From assembly GCF_016807805.1 (NCBI RefSeq), contig NZ_CP063362.1:3328501-3392500 (forward strand): a DNA stretch of 64,000 nucleotides, written 5' to 3'. Under the pieces are notes generated by a model, which saw nothing but the letters and a program-made list of their open reading frames with translations, did not search any database and was not told the origin of the DNA. The DNA is from Xanthobacter dioxanivorans (GTDB lineage: Bacteria > Pseudomonadota > Alphaproteobacteria > Rhizobiales > Xanthobacteraceae). Shown piece by piece: positions 52,841 to 61,800 of the stretch (within the stretch, counting starts at the first letter, position 1; every line of letters begins with the position of its first letter). Made by a program: the position numbers and the translations under genes.

Positions 52841-54121
52841 ATGCCGTCCGCCTTCTCCTTCCTGCACGCCGCCGACATCCATCTCGACAGCCCGCTGCGC
52901 GGCCTCGCCCGGCGGGAGAAGGAACACGCGCGCGCCTTCCTCGACGCCTCGCGCCGGGCGCTGGAGAACCTCGTCGCCGCGGCGGTGGCCGAGAAGGTCG
53001 CCTTCGTCCTCATCGCCGGCGACGTCTATGACGGCGACTGGAAGGACTTCGCCACCGGCCAATTCTTTGTGCGGCAGATGGGGTTGCTCGGCCGCGCCGG
53101 CATCCGCGTGTTCATGATCCGCGGCAACCACGACGCCGCCTCGGTGATGAGCCGCGATCTGCCGCTGCCGGACAACGTCCGCCTCCTCTCCGACACGGCG
53201 GTGGAGAGCGTCGCGCTGCCTGAGCTGGGCGTCGTGCTGCACGGGCGCGGCTTTGCCGAGCGGGCCGAGGCGGTGAATCTCGCCCGCGACTATCCGGCGG
53301 CGGTGGCGGGGCAGTTCAACATCGGCCTGCTCCACACCTCCCTCACCGGGCGCGATGGGCACAACACCTATGCCCCCTGCACGGTGGAGGACCTGGTGCG
53401 CGCCGGCTACGACTACTGGGCGCTCGGCCACATCCACCGGCGCGAGGTGGTGAACGCGCAGCCGGCCATCGTCTTTCCCGGCAACCTGCAGGGCCGCCAC
53501 GCCCGCGAGAGCGGACCCAAGGGCGCCACCCTCGTGCGCGTCGCCGACGGGCGCATCACCGAGCTGGAGGCGCTCACGCTGGATGCCGCGCGCTTCGCGC
53601 ACCAGCGCCTCGATCTCGCCGGCATCGCCGATCTCGCCGACGTGACCGGCCTGGCGCGGGCCGCCATCGCCGAGGCGGCGGCGGAGGCGGGCGGGCGGCC
53701 GCTGGCGCTGCGCCTCACCTTTACCGGGCAGACGCCGCTCCACGGGCATTTCCTCGCAAGCCCCGAGCAGGTGGCGCAGGACATGCAGGCGCATGCCTAC
53801 GAGACCGGCGCCGATATCCTCATCGAGAAGGTGCGGTTCGAGACGCGCGCCCCCGGCGGCGCCGGCGACCTCGGCCTGCCCGGCTTCGCCGACGTCCTCG
53901 CCGAGGCGGCGGCGGACCCGGCCCTGCGCGCCGACGTGGCGGCGACTTTGAAGGAGCTGCGCGCCAAGATCCCTTCGGACGTGCTGGAGGCCATGGGCCT
54001 GGCCGGCCTCGACGAGGCCGCCATGGCCGATGCCGCCCTCGCGGCGGCCGGGGAGGAAATCGCCGCCCGCCTGTCCGATCCCGCGTCCGGCGCCGCGGCC
54101 GGGGGGGAGGCGGAGCGATGA
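52841..54121 (+). CDS. SbcD/YhaO-like DNA repair exonuclease
   Basis: A 426-residue metallophosphoesterase-type nuclease of the SbcD/Mre11 group, YhaO subtype. The conserved metal motifs are all there: FLHAADIHLDSPL, IAGDVYDGDW, MIRGNHDAASV, and ALGHIHRREVV later. A C-terminal helical part (from ~350) probably docks to the ATPase partner. It shares a four-base overlap with the next gene. Mre11/Rad50-type complexes open and trim blocked DNA ends. Start ATG 52841. Confidence 0.92.
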   Translation: MPSAFSFLHAADIHLDSPLRGLARREKEHARAFLDASRRALENLVAAAVAEKVAFVLIAGDVYDGDWKDFATGQFFVRQMGLLGRAGIRVFMIRGNHDAASVMSRDLPLPDNVRLLSDTAVESVALPELGVVLHGRGFAERAEAVNLARDYPAAVAGQFNIGLLHTSLTGRDGHNTYAPCTVEDLVRAGYDYWALGHIHRREVVNAQPAIVFPGNLQGRHARESGPKGATLVRVADGRITELEALTLDAARFAHQRLDLAGIADLADVTGLARAAIAEAAAEAGGRPLALRLTFTGQTPLHGHFLASPEQVAQDMQAHAYETGADILIEKVRFETRAPGGAGDLGLPGFADVLAEAAADPALRADVAATLKELRAKIPSDVLEAMGLAGLDEAAMADAALAAAGEEIAARLSDPASGAAAGGEAER

Positions 54122-57100
54122 GGTTCGCCCGGCTCGGCCTCGACCGCTACGGCGGCTTCACCGATCGCGAGCTGGTGTTCGATCCGGCGGCGCGCCTCGT
54201 GGTGATCGAGGGCGCCAACGAGGCCGGAAAGAGCACCGCGCTGCGGGCCGCAGGCGACGTTCTGTTCGGCATCGAGCGCACCTCGCCCTTCAATTTCCTG
54301 CACCGCTACAAGGATATGCGCCTGTCGGCGACGGTGCTGGGGCCGGATGGCCGCGCGTTCGCCTTCATCCGGGTGAAGCGGGACCGCAGCACGCTGCTCG
54401 ACCCGCTGACCGACGCGCCGCTGCCCGACGACGCCCTCGCGCCCTTCCTCGGCACGCACCAGCGCGGCTCCTTCCTGGAAATCTTCGGGCTGGACCAGAA
54501 GCGCCTGCGCAAGGGCGGAGAGGACCTGCTGGCGGGGGGAGGGGAGCTCGCCGACGCGCTGGTCACCGCGGCGCCCGGCCTCCGGCGCATCGACGCCCTG
54601 CGCGCCCGCTATGCCGAGGAGGCGGGCAAGGTGTTCAACCCCGCCCGCAAGACCGCGTCCCACCTGTTCTACCAGGCCCTCGACGCCCGCAAGGCTGCGC
54701 GGCAGAACATCCGCGAGCAGGAATTACTGGCCGTCGACGTGCGCCGCCTGCGCAGCGCCGCCGAGGCCGCGCTTTTGGCCCGCGCGGCGGCGGTGGAGGC
54801 GGACATGGCGGCGGCACAGGAGGCCGCCTGGGCGGAACTGCTCTGCCGGGCCGCCGGCGTGCTGCGCCAGATCGAGGCCGAGGAGACCGCGCTCGCGGCC
54901 CTCGGCGCCCTGCCGGACATGCCCGCCGGGTTCGTGGACAAGGCCCGTGCGGCGCTGGCCGCGCTGGAGACGGCCACGGCGGCGCTGGCCCGCGCCGTGG
55001 CGGAGGAGGCCCGGGCGGATGCGGCCCACGGGGCGGTGGCGGTGGATGCGGTCATCCTCGACCTCGCGACCGAGGTGGAGGCCTGCGACGAGGCGCGCGC
55101 CGCCGTGAACAAGGCGCGCGAGGACCTGCCGCGGCGCCGGGCCAGGGCAGCGGAGGCCCGCGCCCTGCTGGCGCGCATCGCCGCCGATCTCGGGCTGCCC
55201 GATGTGGACACCCTGTGCGCCGGCCTGCCGCCGGCGCCGCTGCTGGCCCGCGCCGAGGCGCTGGCCGATCGCTTCAAGGCGTGCAGCCTCGGCGCGCAGG
55301 CCCTCGCCTCCGGCCTCGAGGAGCACGCCCGCGAGCTGGCCCGGGTGGAGGCCGCGCAGGCGGGGCTCGGCCCGGTGGAGGACCCCGCGCCCCTGCGCCG
55401 GCGCCTCGACGCGCTGGATGGGGCGGAGGAGCGCGCGCGGGGTCTGGAGGCGGGCCTCGCCCGGCGCGCGGCGGCGGGCACGGCGCTCGACGGGCGGGTG
55501 CTGCGCCTTGGCCAGCCGGGCCTCACCCTGGACGCGCTGGCGGTCCTGCCGCTGCCGGCGGTGGCGGCGGCCGAGGCGCTGCTGCGCCAGGTGGTCGAGA
55601 CGGCGGAGGCGCGCGCCCGCCAGGACGCCGCGATCGCCGACCTCGCGGAGCAGAAGCAACTGGCGGCGGCGCGCCATGCGGCCCTCGATGGCGGGGGCAC
55701 CGCGCCCACCGAGGCCGCCGTCGCCGCCGCCCGCGCGGTCCGCGACGGGCTGTGGCAGCGCCTGCGCCCGCTCGCTTTGGGCGAACGGCCGGCCGGCGAC
55801 GCCGACCGGGATGCGGCGCTGGACCTGGATGGGGCGCTGGCAGCGGCGGACCATGTGGCCGACGAGCGCCAGCGGGAGACCCATCGCCTTGCCGAGCTGT
55901 CCCGGCTCGCCCGCGACATGGCCGACCTCGACCTGCGCCTGGGCGCGGCCGGCGGCCGGCGCGGGGAGGCCGACGCCCAGGCGGCGGCGGCGCGGGCGGC
56001 GTGGACGAGCCTGTTCACCGCATCGGGCCTGTCCTTCCCGGCCGATGCGCGCGCCATCGCCTTCCTGAAGGACGTGGAAGCGATCCGCGAGGCGCGGGAC
56101 GAGTTGCGCCGGCAGGAGGCCGAGGGCGAAACGGCGCGCGCCGCCGTGGCCTTCGACCGCACTTCGGTGGCGGCGCTGAGGCAGGACCTGGGCCTTGCCG
56201 CCCTCGGCGATGCCCCCCTGCGCATGGCGGAGATCCGCGATGCGGTGGAGCGGCTGGAGCGCCAGCATCGGGACGTGCGCGACCAGGCGCGCGACCTCGC
56301 CCGCCTCGCTCGCACGCGGGACGACCTCGCCCGCCGCAAGGCCGACCTCGACGCCGAGCGCGCCGCCCTCGACGCCGAGGCGGCGGACGTGCTGCCGCGC
56401 CTCGCCATCCGTCCCGGCGCGCCGGCCGAGGAGATGCGCGCGGCGCTCGGCCTCTGGCGTTCGGCCACGTCCGAAACGGCCGGGCTGGCGGGGGTCGAGC
56501 ACCAGATCTCCGCCATCGAGCGCGACGAGGCGGCCTTTGCGGGCCGTGTCGCCGACCTTGCCCGGCGCACGGGCGAGGACCCCGCGGGCGATCCGATCGC
56601 CCTGGCGCGGCATCTGCGAAAGCGGCTGGAGGAAGCGCGGCAGGCTTCCGCCCGCGCCCAGGCCGCGCGGGACGCCCTGGACGCCCGCCGGGCCGCCGTC
56701 GCCGAGGCGACGCGGGAGCGCGACCGGGCGCATGCGGCGGTCGCCGCCCTGCGGGCGTCTGCCGGCGCGGTGCCGCCCGATGCCTTCGCGGCGGTGCTGG
56801 ACCGGCTCGACGCGGCCTCGGCCATGGCGGGACGGGCGGAGGAGGCGCGCCGGCGCCTCGCCGACATGTGCCGCGGGCGCGATGTGGCGGCGGTGCGCGC
56901 GGCCACAGCCGGGCACGACGACGCCACCCTCGCGGCGCGCGCCGAGGAGGCCGGGGCCGCTCACGCTTTGGCCCGGGCGGCGCGCGACGAGGCGGTGGCG
57001 CGCCATGCGGAGGCGGAAGCGGCCCTGCGGGCCCTGGACATGCGCGAAGGCGCGGCCCACGCCGCCCAGGCGGAGCAGGACGCCGCCGCCGCCATCGCCG

Positions 57101-57582
57101 AGGCGGTGGAGGATTTCGGCCGCAACCACGTGGCGGCGCGGCTTCTCGGCCGCGCCATCGAGCGTTACCGGGAGGCGCACCAGAACCCCATCGTCAGCCG
57201 TGCCGCGCAGGCCTTCGCCACCCTCACGCTGGGCCGCTGGAGCGGCATCGGCGTGGACTACGAGGCCTCGACCCCGCGTCTCGGCGCCATGCGGGCCGGC
57301 GAGTTCCACGGGGTCGAGAAGCTCTCGGAAGGCACGGCGGACCAGCTCTTCCTCGCCTTGCGCGTCGCCGCCATCGAGGAGCACGCTCGCCGGGCGACGC
57401 CGCTGCCCTTCATGGCCGACGATCTCTTCGTCACCTTCGACGAGGCCCGCACCGAGGCGGGCCTGAAGCTCCTGGCCGAGCTGGGCGCGCTGACCCAGGT
57501 GATCGTCTTCACCCACCACGCCCATGTGGGCGAGGCGGCCGAGCGGGCCCTGGGCGCCGCCTGCCAGCGCATCCGGCTCTAG
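54118..57582 (+). CDS. SbcC/YhaN-like AAA ATPase
   Basis: A 1,154-residue Rad50/SbcC-like ATPase, YhaN subtype. The N-terminal half-ATPase has Walker A IEGANEAGKSTALR; its C-terminal half has the ABC signature VEKLSEGTADQLFLAL and Walker B PFMADDLFVTFDEAR with the His switch FTHHAHV. Between lie ~900 Ala/Arg/Glu-rich residues forming long coiled coils. I see no zinc-hook CxxC in the middle. With the upstream nuclease it should form an end-processing complex, a parallel to SbcCD or an additional one. Confidence 0.92.
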   Translation: MRFARLGLDRYGGFTDRELVFDPAARLVVIEGANEAGKSTALRAAGDVLFGIERTSPFNFLHRYKDMRLSATVLGPDGRAFAFIRVKRDRSTLLDPLTDAPLPDDALAPFLGTHQRGSFLEIFGLDQKRLRKGGEDLLAGGGELADALVTAAPGLRRIDALRARYAEEAGKVFNPARKTASHLFYQALDARKAARQNIREQELLAVDVRRLRSAAEAALLARAAAVEADMAAAQEAAWAELLCRAAGVLRQIEAEETALAALGALPDMPAGFVDKARAALAALETATAALARAVAEEARADAAHGAVAVDAVILDLATEVEACDEARAAVNKAREDLPRRRARAAEARALLARIAADLGLPDVDTLCAGLPPAPLLARAEALADRFKACSLGAQALASGLEEHARELARVEAAQAGLGPVEDPAPLRRRLDALDGAEERARGLEAGLARRAAAGTALDGRVLRLGQPGLTLDALAVLPLPAVAAAEALLRQVVETAEARARQDAAIADLAEQKQLAAARHAALDGGGTAPTEAAVAAARAVRDGLWQRLRPLALGERPAGDADRDAALDLDGALAAADHVADERQRETHRLAELSRLARDMADLDLRLGAAGGRRGEADAQAAAARAAWTSLFTASGLSFPADARAIAFLKDVEAIREARDELRRQEAEGETARAAVAFDRTSVAALRQDLGLAALGDAPLRMAEIRDAVERLERQHRDVRDQARDLARLARTRDDLARRKADLDAERAALDAEAADVLPRLAIRPGAPAEEMRAALGLWRSATSETAGLAGVEHQISAIERDEAAFAGRVADLARRTGEDPAGDPIALARHLRKRLEEARQASARAQAARDALDARRAAVAEATRERDRAHAAVAALRASAGAVPPDAFAAVLDRLDAASAMAGRAEEARRRLADMCRGRDVAAVRAATAGHDDATLAARAEEAGAAHALARAARDEAVARHAEAEAALRALDMREGAAHAAQAEQDAAAAIAEAVEDFGRNHVAARLLGRAIERYREAHQNPIVSRAAQAFATLTLGRWSGIGVDYEASTPRLGAMRAGEFHGVEKLSEGTADQLFLALRVAAIEEHARRATPLPFMADDLFVTFDEARTEAGLKLLAELGALTQVIVFTHHAHVGEAAERALGAACQRIRL

Positions 57583-57601
57583 GGCGCACCCTTTTCCGGC
57601 C

Positions 57602-57847
57602 TTAGGAGGGCTTCGCCGGTCCCGCCTCGATGCGGTCGGCCACCTCGGTCAGGGCGGCGGCCAGCGCCCGCAGCAGGTCCACCGGCAGGGACACCTGCAC
57701 CGCCGGCGAGGGCTTGCCGGGCTTGGGAACGCCCACCTCGAGCCGCACCCCGCCAGTGGTGCCGTCGAATACGGCGGTGGTGAAGGCCTGCAGCGGCCAC
57801 ACCTTGAGCCGGCCGGCCTCGTCCTTGTCCCAGTTCTCGAAATCCAT
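57602..57847 (-). CDS. 81-residue hypothetical protein
   Basis: A small protein starting at ATG 57847. It is acidic at the N-terminus (MDFENWDKDEAGRLKVWPLQ) and alternates strands and one amphipathic helix (LLRALAAALTEVADRIEAG). No signal, no membrane helix, no recognised family. Codon use fits the genome and no better frame exists on either strand here. It converges with the ATPase gene across 19 bases. Confidence 0.6.
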   Translation of the reverse strand: MDFENWDKDEAGRLKVWPLQAFTTAVFDGTTGGVRLEVGVPKPGKPSPAVQVSLPVDLLRALAAALTEVADRIEAGPAKPS

Positions 57848-58012
57848 GGCCTTGTCGTGTCCTCCCGATCTTCATCTGCGCATAGCACGCGGGGCGGGCA
57901 GGGGGGAGCGGGCCCCGGCGATCCGCAAGGCCGCCGGGCATGGTGCAACGCGGCATCGACGCGGCCGCGGCACGGCGGTATAGCTGGGCGAAGCAGAACG
58001 AGAACGTTTCCA

Positions 58013-58606
58013 GTGCTGTCCGTCGTCATCGCAACGCACAATTCCGAACGCCAGCTGGTCCCCGTCCTGTCCGCGCTGGTGCAGGGGGTGACGGCCGGCG
58101 TCCTGCGCGATGTGATCCTGGTGGATTCGGGCTCCACCGACGGCACCGCCACCATCGCCGATGCCGCCGGCTGCACGCTGCTCCATTCGGTGAACGACAT
58201 GGGCCTGCGCCTGCGCCAGGGCGCCGCGCAGTCGCGCGGGCGGTGGCTGCTGTTCCTGTCGCCGTGCTCCATCCTGGAAGAGGGCTGGGCGCGGGAGGTG
58301 ATGACCTTCATCGAGACCGCGGAGCGGCGCGGCCAGGCGGATCGCATCGCCGCCACCTTCCGCCTCGCGGTGGACGGCTACGGCATCGGGCCGCGGATCG
58401 GGGAGGCCATGGCGGTGGCCCGCCTCGCTCTGCTCGGCTTGCCCCGCGCCGGGCAGGGGCTGTTGATTTCGCGCAAGCATTACGAGCGGCTCGGTGGCCA
58501 TCCCGCCGGGGTGAAGGCGGAGCGGCGCCTGGTGGCGCGGATCGGGCGCCGGCGCATCCACCTGCTGCGTCCCCACGTGCTCCTGCCCGAGCGCGCCGAG
58601 GGCTGA
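58013..58606 (+). CDS. Small family 2 glycosyltransferase-like protein
   Basis: A 197-residue protein starting at GTG 58013. It opens with LSVVIATHNSERQLVPVL, the GT-A family 2 start, and has ILVDSGSTDGTATIAD, the nucleotide-binding D-x-S-x-D region. The expected DxD region is replaced by FLSPCSILEEGW. It is shorter than typical enzymes (about 250-300) and ends after RRIHLLRPHVLLPER. The acceptor is unknown; cell-surface sugar attachment is likely. No membrane helices are obvious. Confidence 0.8.
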   Translation: MLSVVIATHNSERQLVPVLSALVQGVTAGVLRDVILVDSGSTDGTATIADAAGCTLLHSVNDMGLRLRQGAAQSRGRWLLFLSPCSILEEGWAREVMTFIETAERRGQADRIAATFRLAVDGYGIGPRIGEAMAVARLALLGLPRAGQGLLISRKHYERLGGHPAGVKAERRLVARIGRRRIHLLRPHVLLPERAEG

Positions 58607-58864
58607 CATCGACACCCGCTCGACACTGCCCGACATGTGCGATGTCGCCGACATGTCGCGAAACTTCCGCTTGGCGAACGGCCCCGGTTGCGCATAGATG
58701 GCGGCGCGGGGTCGGACCTGCCGCGCCGAGAGGCGAGGGCGGGAACCGGTCGGTCATTTCTCGTGAGGAGGCCGGTCGAGCGATCCGCGGTGCGCTGCCT
58801 TGAGGGCGCGTCCGCCGACGAACGCCCGCCTCCCGGATGGTGCTGCGCACCGAGGGAGCGGTCC

Positions 58865-61800
58865 ATGGACCTTTGCCGTCGTCTCCGGAATTTCGTCCGC
58901 GTCGGAGCGCTCGCCGCCGGCCTTCTTGCCGCCGGCTCCTCGGCCTACGGCCAGCAGGCGCGGCCGGCGTTGCCGGCCAACCCGCCGGCGGCGCAGGCGC
59001 CCCAGCCGCCCCGGCCGGCGAGCGCGAAGACCTTCCAGCGCTCCGACCTGATCGCCGGCGCCAAGCGCTACGAGCGGCTGCTGAAGCGCGACACCACTGC
59101 CCCCGCCCAGCCTCTCGACAAGGCCCGGCGTGATGCCGCCCAGGCGTTGCAGCGCAACGATTTCCGCTCGGCGGCGGCGCTCTATGCCAGCCTCGCGGTC
59201 GCCGATCCGAACGACGCGGGCATCTGGCTGCGTCTCGCCCGGTCGCTCGCCGGCATCAAGCCCAACGAGGACGAGGACGCCTCCACCTTCATCGACAATG
59301 CCCAGGCCGCCGCCTTCATCGCCTACCGCCGCGCCGCCACGCGGGCGGAGGAGGGCGATGCCCTGACCTTCATCGGCCAGATCTACGCCAGCCGCAGCCT
59401 GTGGAACGCGGCCCTCGATACGCTGAAGATCGCCCTTGAGGCGCGCGACACGCCGGCCGACCGGGCCTTCTACGAGAAGCTGAAGGAGGAGCACGGCTTC
59501 CGCCTCGTGGACTACACGGTGGAGTCCGACCTCGCGGCGCCGCGCGTCTGCGTGCAGTTCTCCGAGGACCTCGCCACCAACACGGATTTCTCCGCCTTCG
59601 TGCAGATGCGCGGCCTGGACAAGCCGGCGGTGACCGCCGAGGCCCGGCAGATCTGCGTGGAGGGCCTGAAGCACGGCGAGCGCTACGGCCTCGTGGTGCG
59701 CCCCGGCATCCCCTCGACCGCCGGCGAGCGCACGAAGAAGCCCACCGAGCTCACCATCTATGTGCGCGACCGCCAACCCTCCGTGCACTTCACCGGCCGC
59801 AACTACGTGCTGCCGCGCACCGGGCAGAAGGGGATCCCGCTCTCCTCGGTGAACACCAGCGCGGTGACGGTGAACATCCTGCGCATCGGCGACCGCGGCC
59901 TCGTGCCCACCGCCATCCAGGGCGAGTTCCGGCAGGGGCTCGACAGCTACGTGCGCGAGCGCCTCGCCGACGGCACCGCCATCGCCGTTTTCAAGGGCGT
60001 GCTGGAGGTGGACAGCCCGCTCAACCAGGACGTGACCACCGCCGTGCCGGTGACCGAGGCCGTGGGCAAGCTGGAGCCCGGCGTCTACGTGATGACCGCC
60101 GTGCCGGAGAAGGGCACCACCGACGACGATTACGGCAGCGAGGCGACCCAGTGGTTCATCGTCTCCGACCTCGGGCTCACCGCCCTGTCGGGGCAGGATG
60201 GGGTGCACGTGCTGGTGCGCTCCCTCGGCAGCGCCGAGCCGGTGGCGGGGGCCGAGGTGCGCCTCGTCGCGCGCTCCAACGAGGTGCTGGGCACCGCCAA
60301 GGCCGACGCCAACGGCCATGTGCGCTTCGATCCCGGCCTGTCGCGCGGCCCCGCCGGCCTCGCGCCGGAAGTGGTGATCGCCCGCACCGAGGCGGGGGAC
60401 TATGCCTTCCTCTCCCTCAAGGAGACCGCCTTCGACCTCACCGACCGGGGCGTCGCCGGCCGGGACTCGCCCGGCGCGCTCGATGCGTTCCTCGCCACCG
60501 AGCGTGGCGTCTACCGCTCCGGCGAAACCGTTCACCTGACCGCGCTGCTGCGCGACGCCCAGGGCCGTGCTGCGGTGGGCGTGCCGGTCATCCTCCAGCT
60601 GGTGCGGCCGGACGGCGTGGACGACCGCCGGCTCGTGGTCGCCGATCAGTCGGCGGGCGGGCGCACCGTGGACCTGCCGCTGCTCAAGGGCGCCATGACC
60701 GGCACCTGGCGCATCAAGGCGCTGACCGATCCCAAGGCGCCGCCCGTCGGCGAGATCACCTTCCTGGTCGAGGACTATGTCCCCGACCGGGTGGAGTTCG
60801 ACCTCACCGCCCGCGAAGCCGCGCTGCCGCGCACCCGCCCGGTGGAGGTGCTGGTGGACGGCCGCTTCCTGTTCGGCGCGCCCGCCTCCGGCCTCGACGT
60901 GGAGGCCGAGACCGAACTGCGCGCCGCCGCCGAGCGGCCGGGCTTCGCCGGCTTCCGCTTCGGCAATGCGGAGGACCAGGTGCTCGCCGATCGCCAGCCC
61001 GTGGCGGACGCGCCGCGGACCGACGCGCGCGGCCGCGCCAGCCTGCGCATCCTCGCCGCCGATCCGCCCCGCACCGCGCGTCCGCTGGAGGTGGAGACCA
61101 TCGTGCGCCTCGTGGAGACGGGCGGCCGGGCGGTGCAGCGCACCCTCGTGATCCCCGTGGCACCCGCCGGCAGCCAGATCGGCGTCAAGCCGCTCTTCGC
61201 CGATCGGGTGCGCGAAGGGGAGGTGGCGAATTTCGAGGTGGTGGTCGCCGGCATTGACGACAAGCGCCTCGCCGCGCCCGGCCTCACCTGGAAGCTCTCG
61301 CGCCTGGAGACCCGCTACCAGTGGTATCGGGTGAGCGGGTCCTGGGACTATGAGCCGGTGAAGATCGTCACCCGCCTCGCCGAGGGCCGGCTCGACGCCA
61401 GGGCGGACGGGCCGGTGCGCCTTTCCGTGCCCACTCAGTACGGCCGCTACCGCCTGGACATCACGGGTGACGGGCTGCCGCTCACCAGCGTGCCGTTCGA
61501 GGCCGGCTTCGGCGGCGACGGCAATGCGGACACGCCGGACAAGCTGGAGCTGTCCCTCGACCGCGCCGCCTACGCTACCGGGGATACGCTGGATGCCACC
61601 CTGACCGCCCGCACCGCCGGCACCGCCTCGGTGCTGGTGCTGAACGAGGGGCTGCTGGAGCAGCGCTTCATCAAGGTCGCAGCCGGCGCCAACAAGGTGA
61701 GCTTCAAGGTGGCCGAGGGCTGGGGGCCGGGCGCCTATGTGGTCGCCTTCATGCACCGTCCCCTCGACGTGGCGGCCGGCCGCATGCCGGGCCGCGCCAT

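Noticed and set aside
54724..57525. Long minus-strand frames opposite the YhaN-like ATPase
   Set aside because: The high GC content leaves stop codons rare in all frames here. These have no family features, and the plus strand has Walker and signature motifs.
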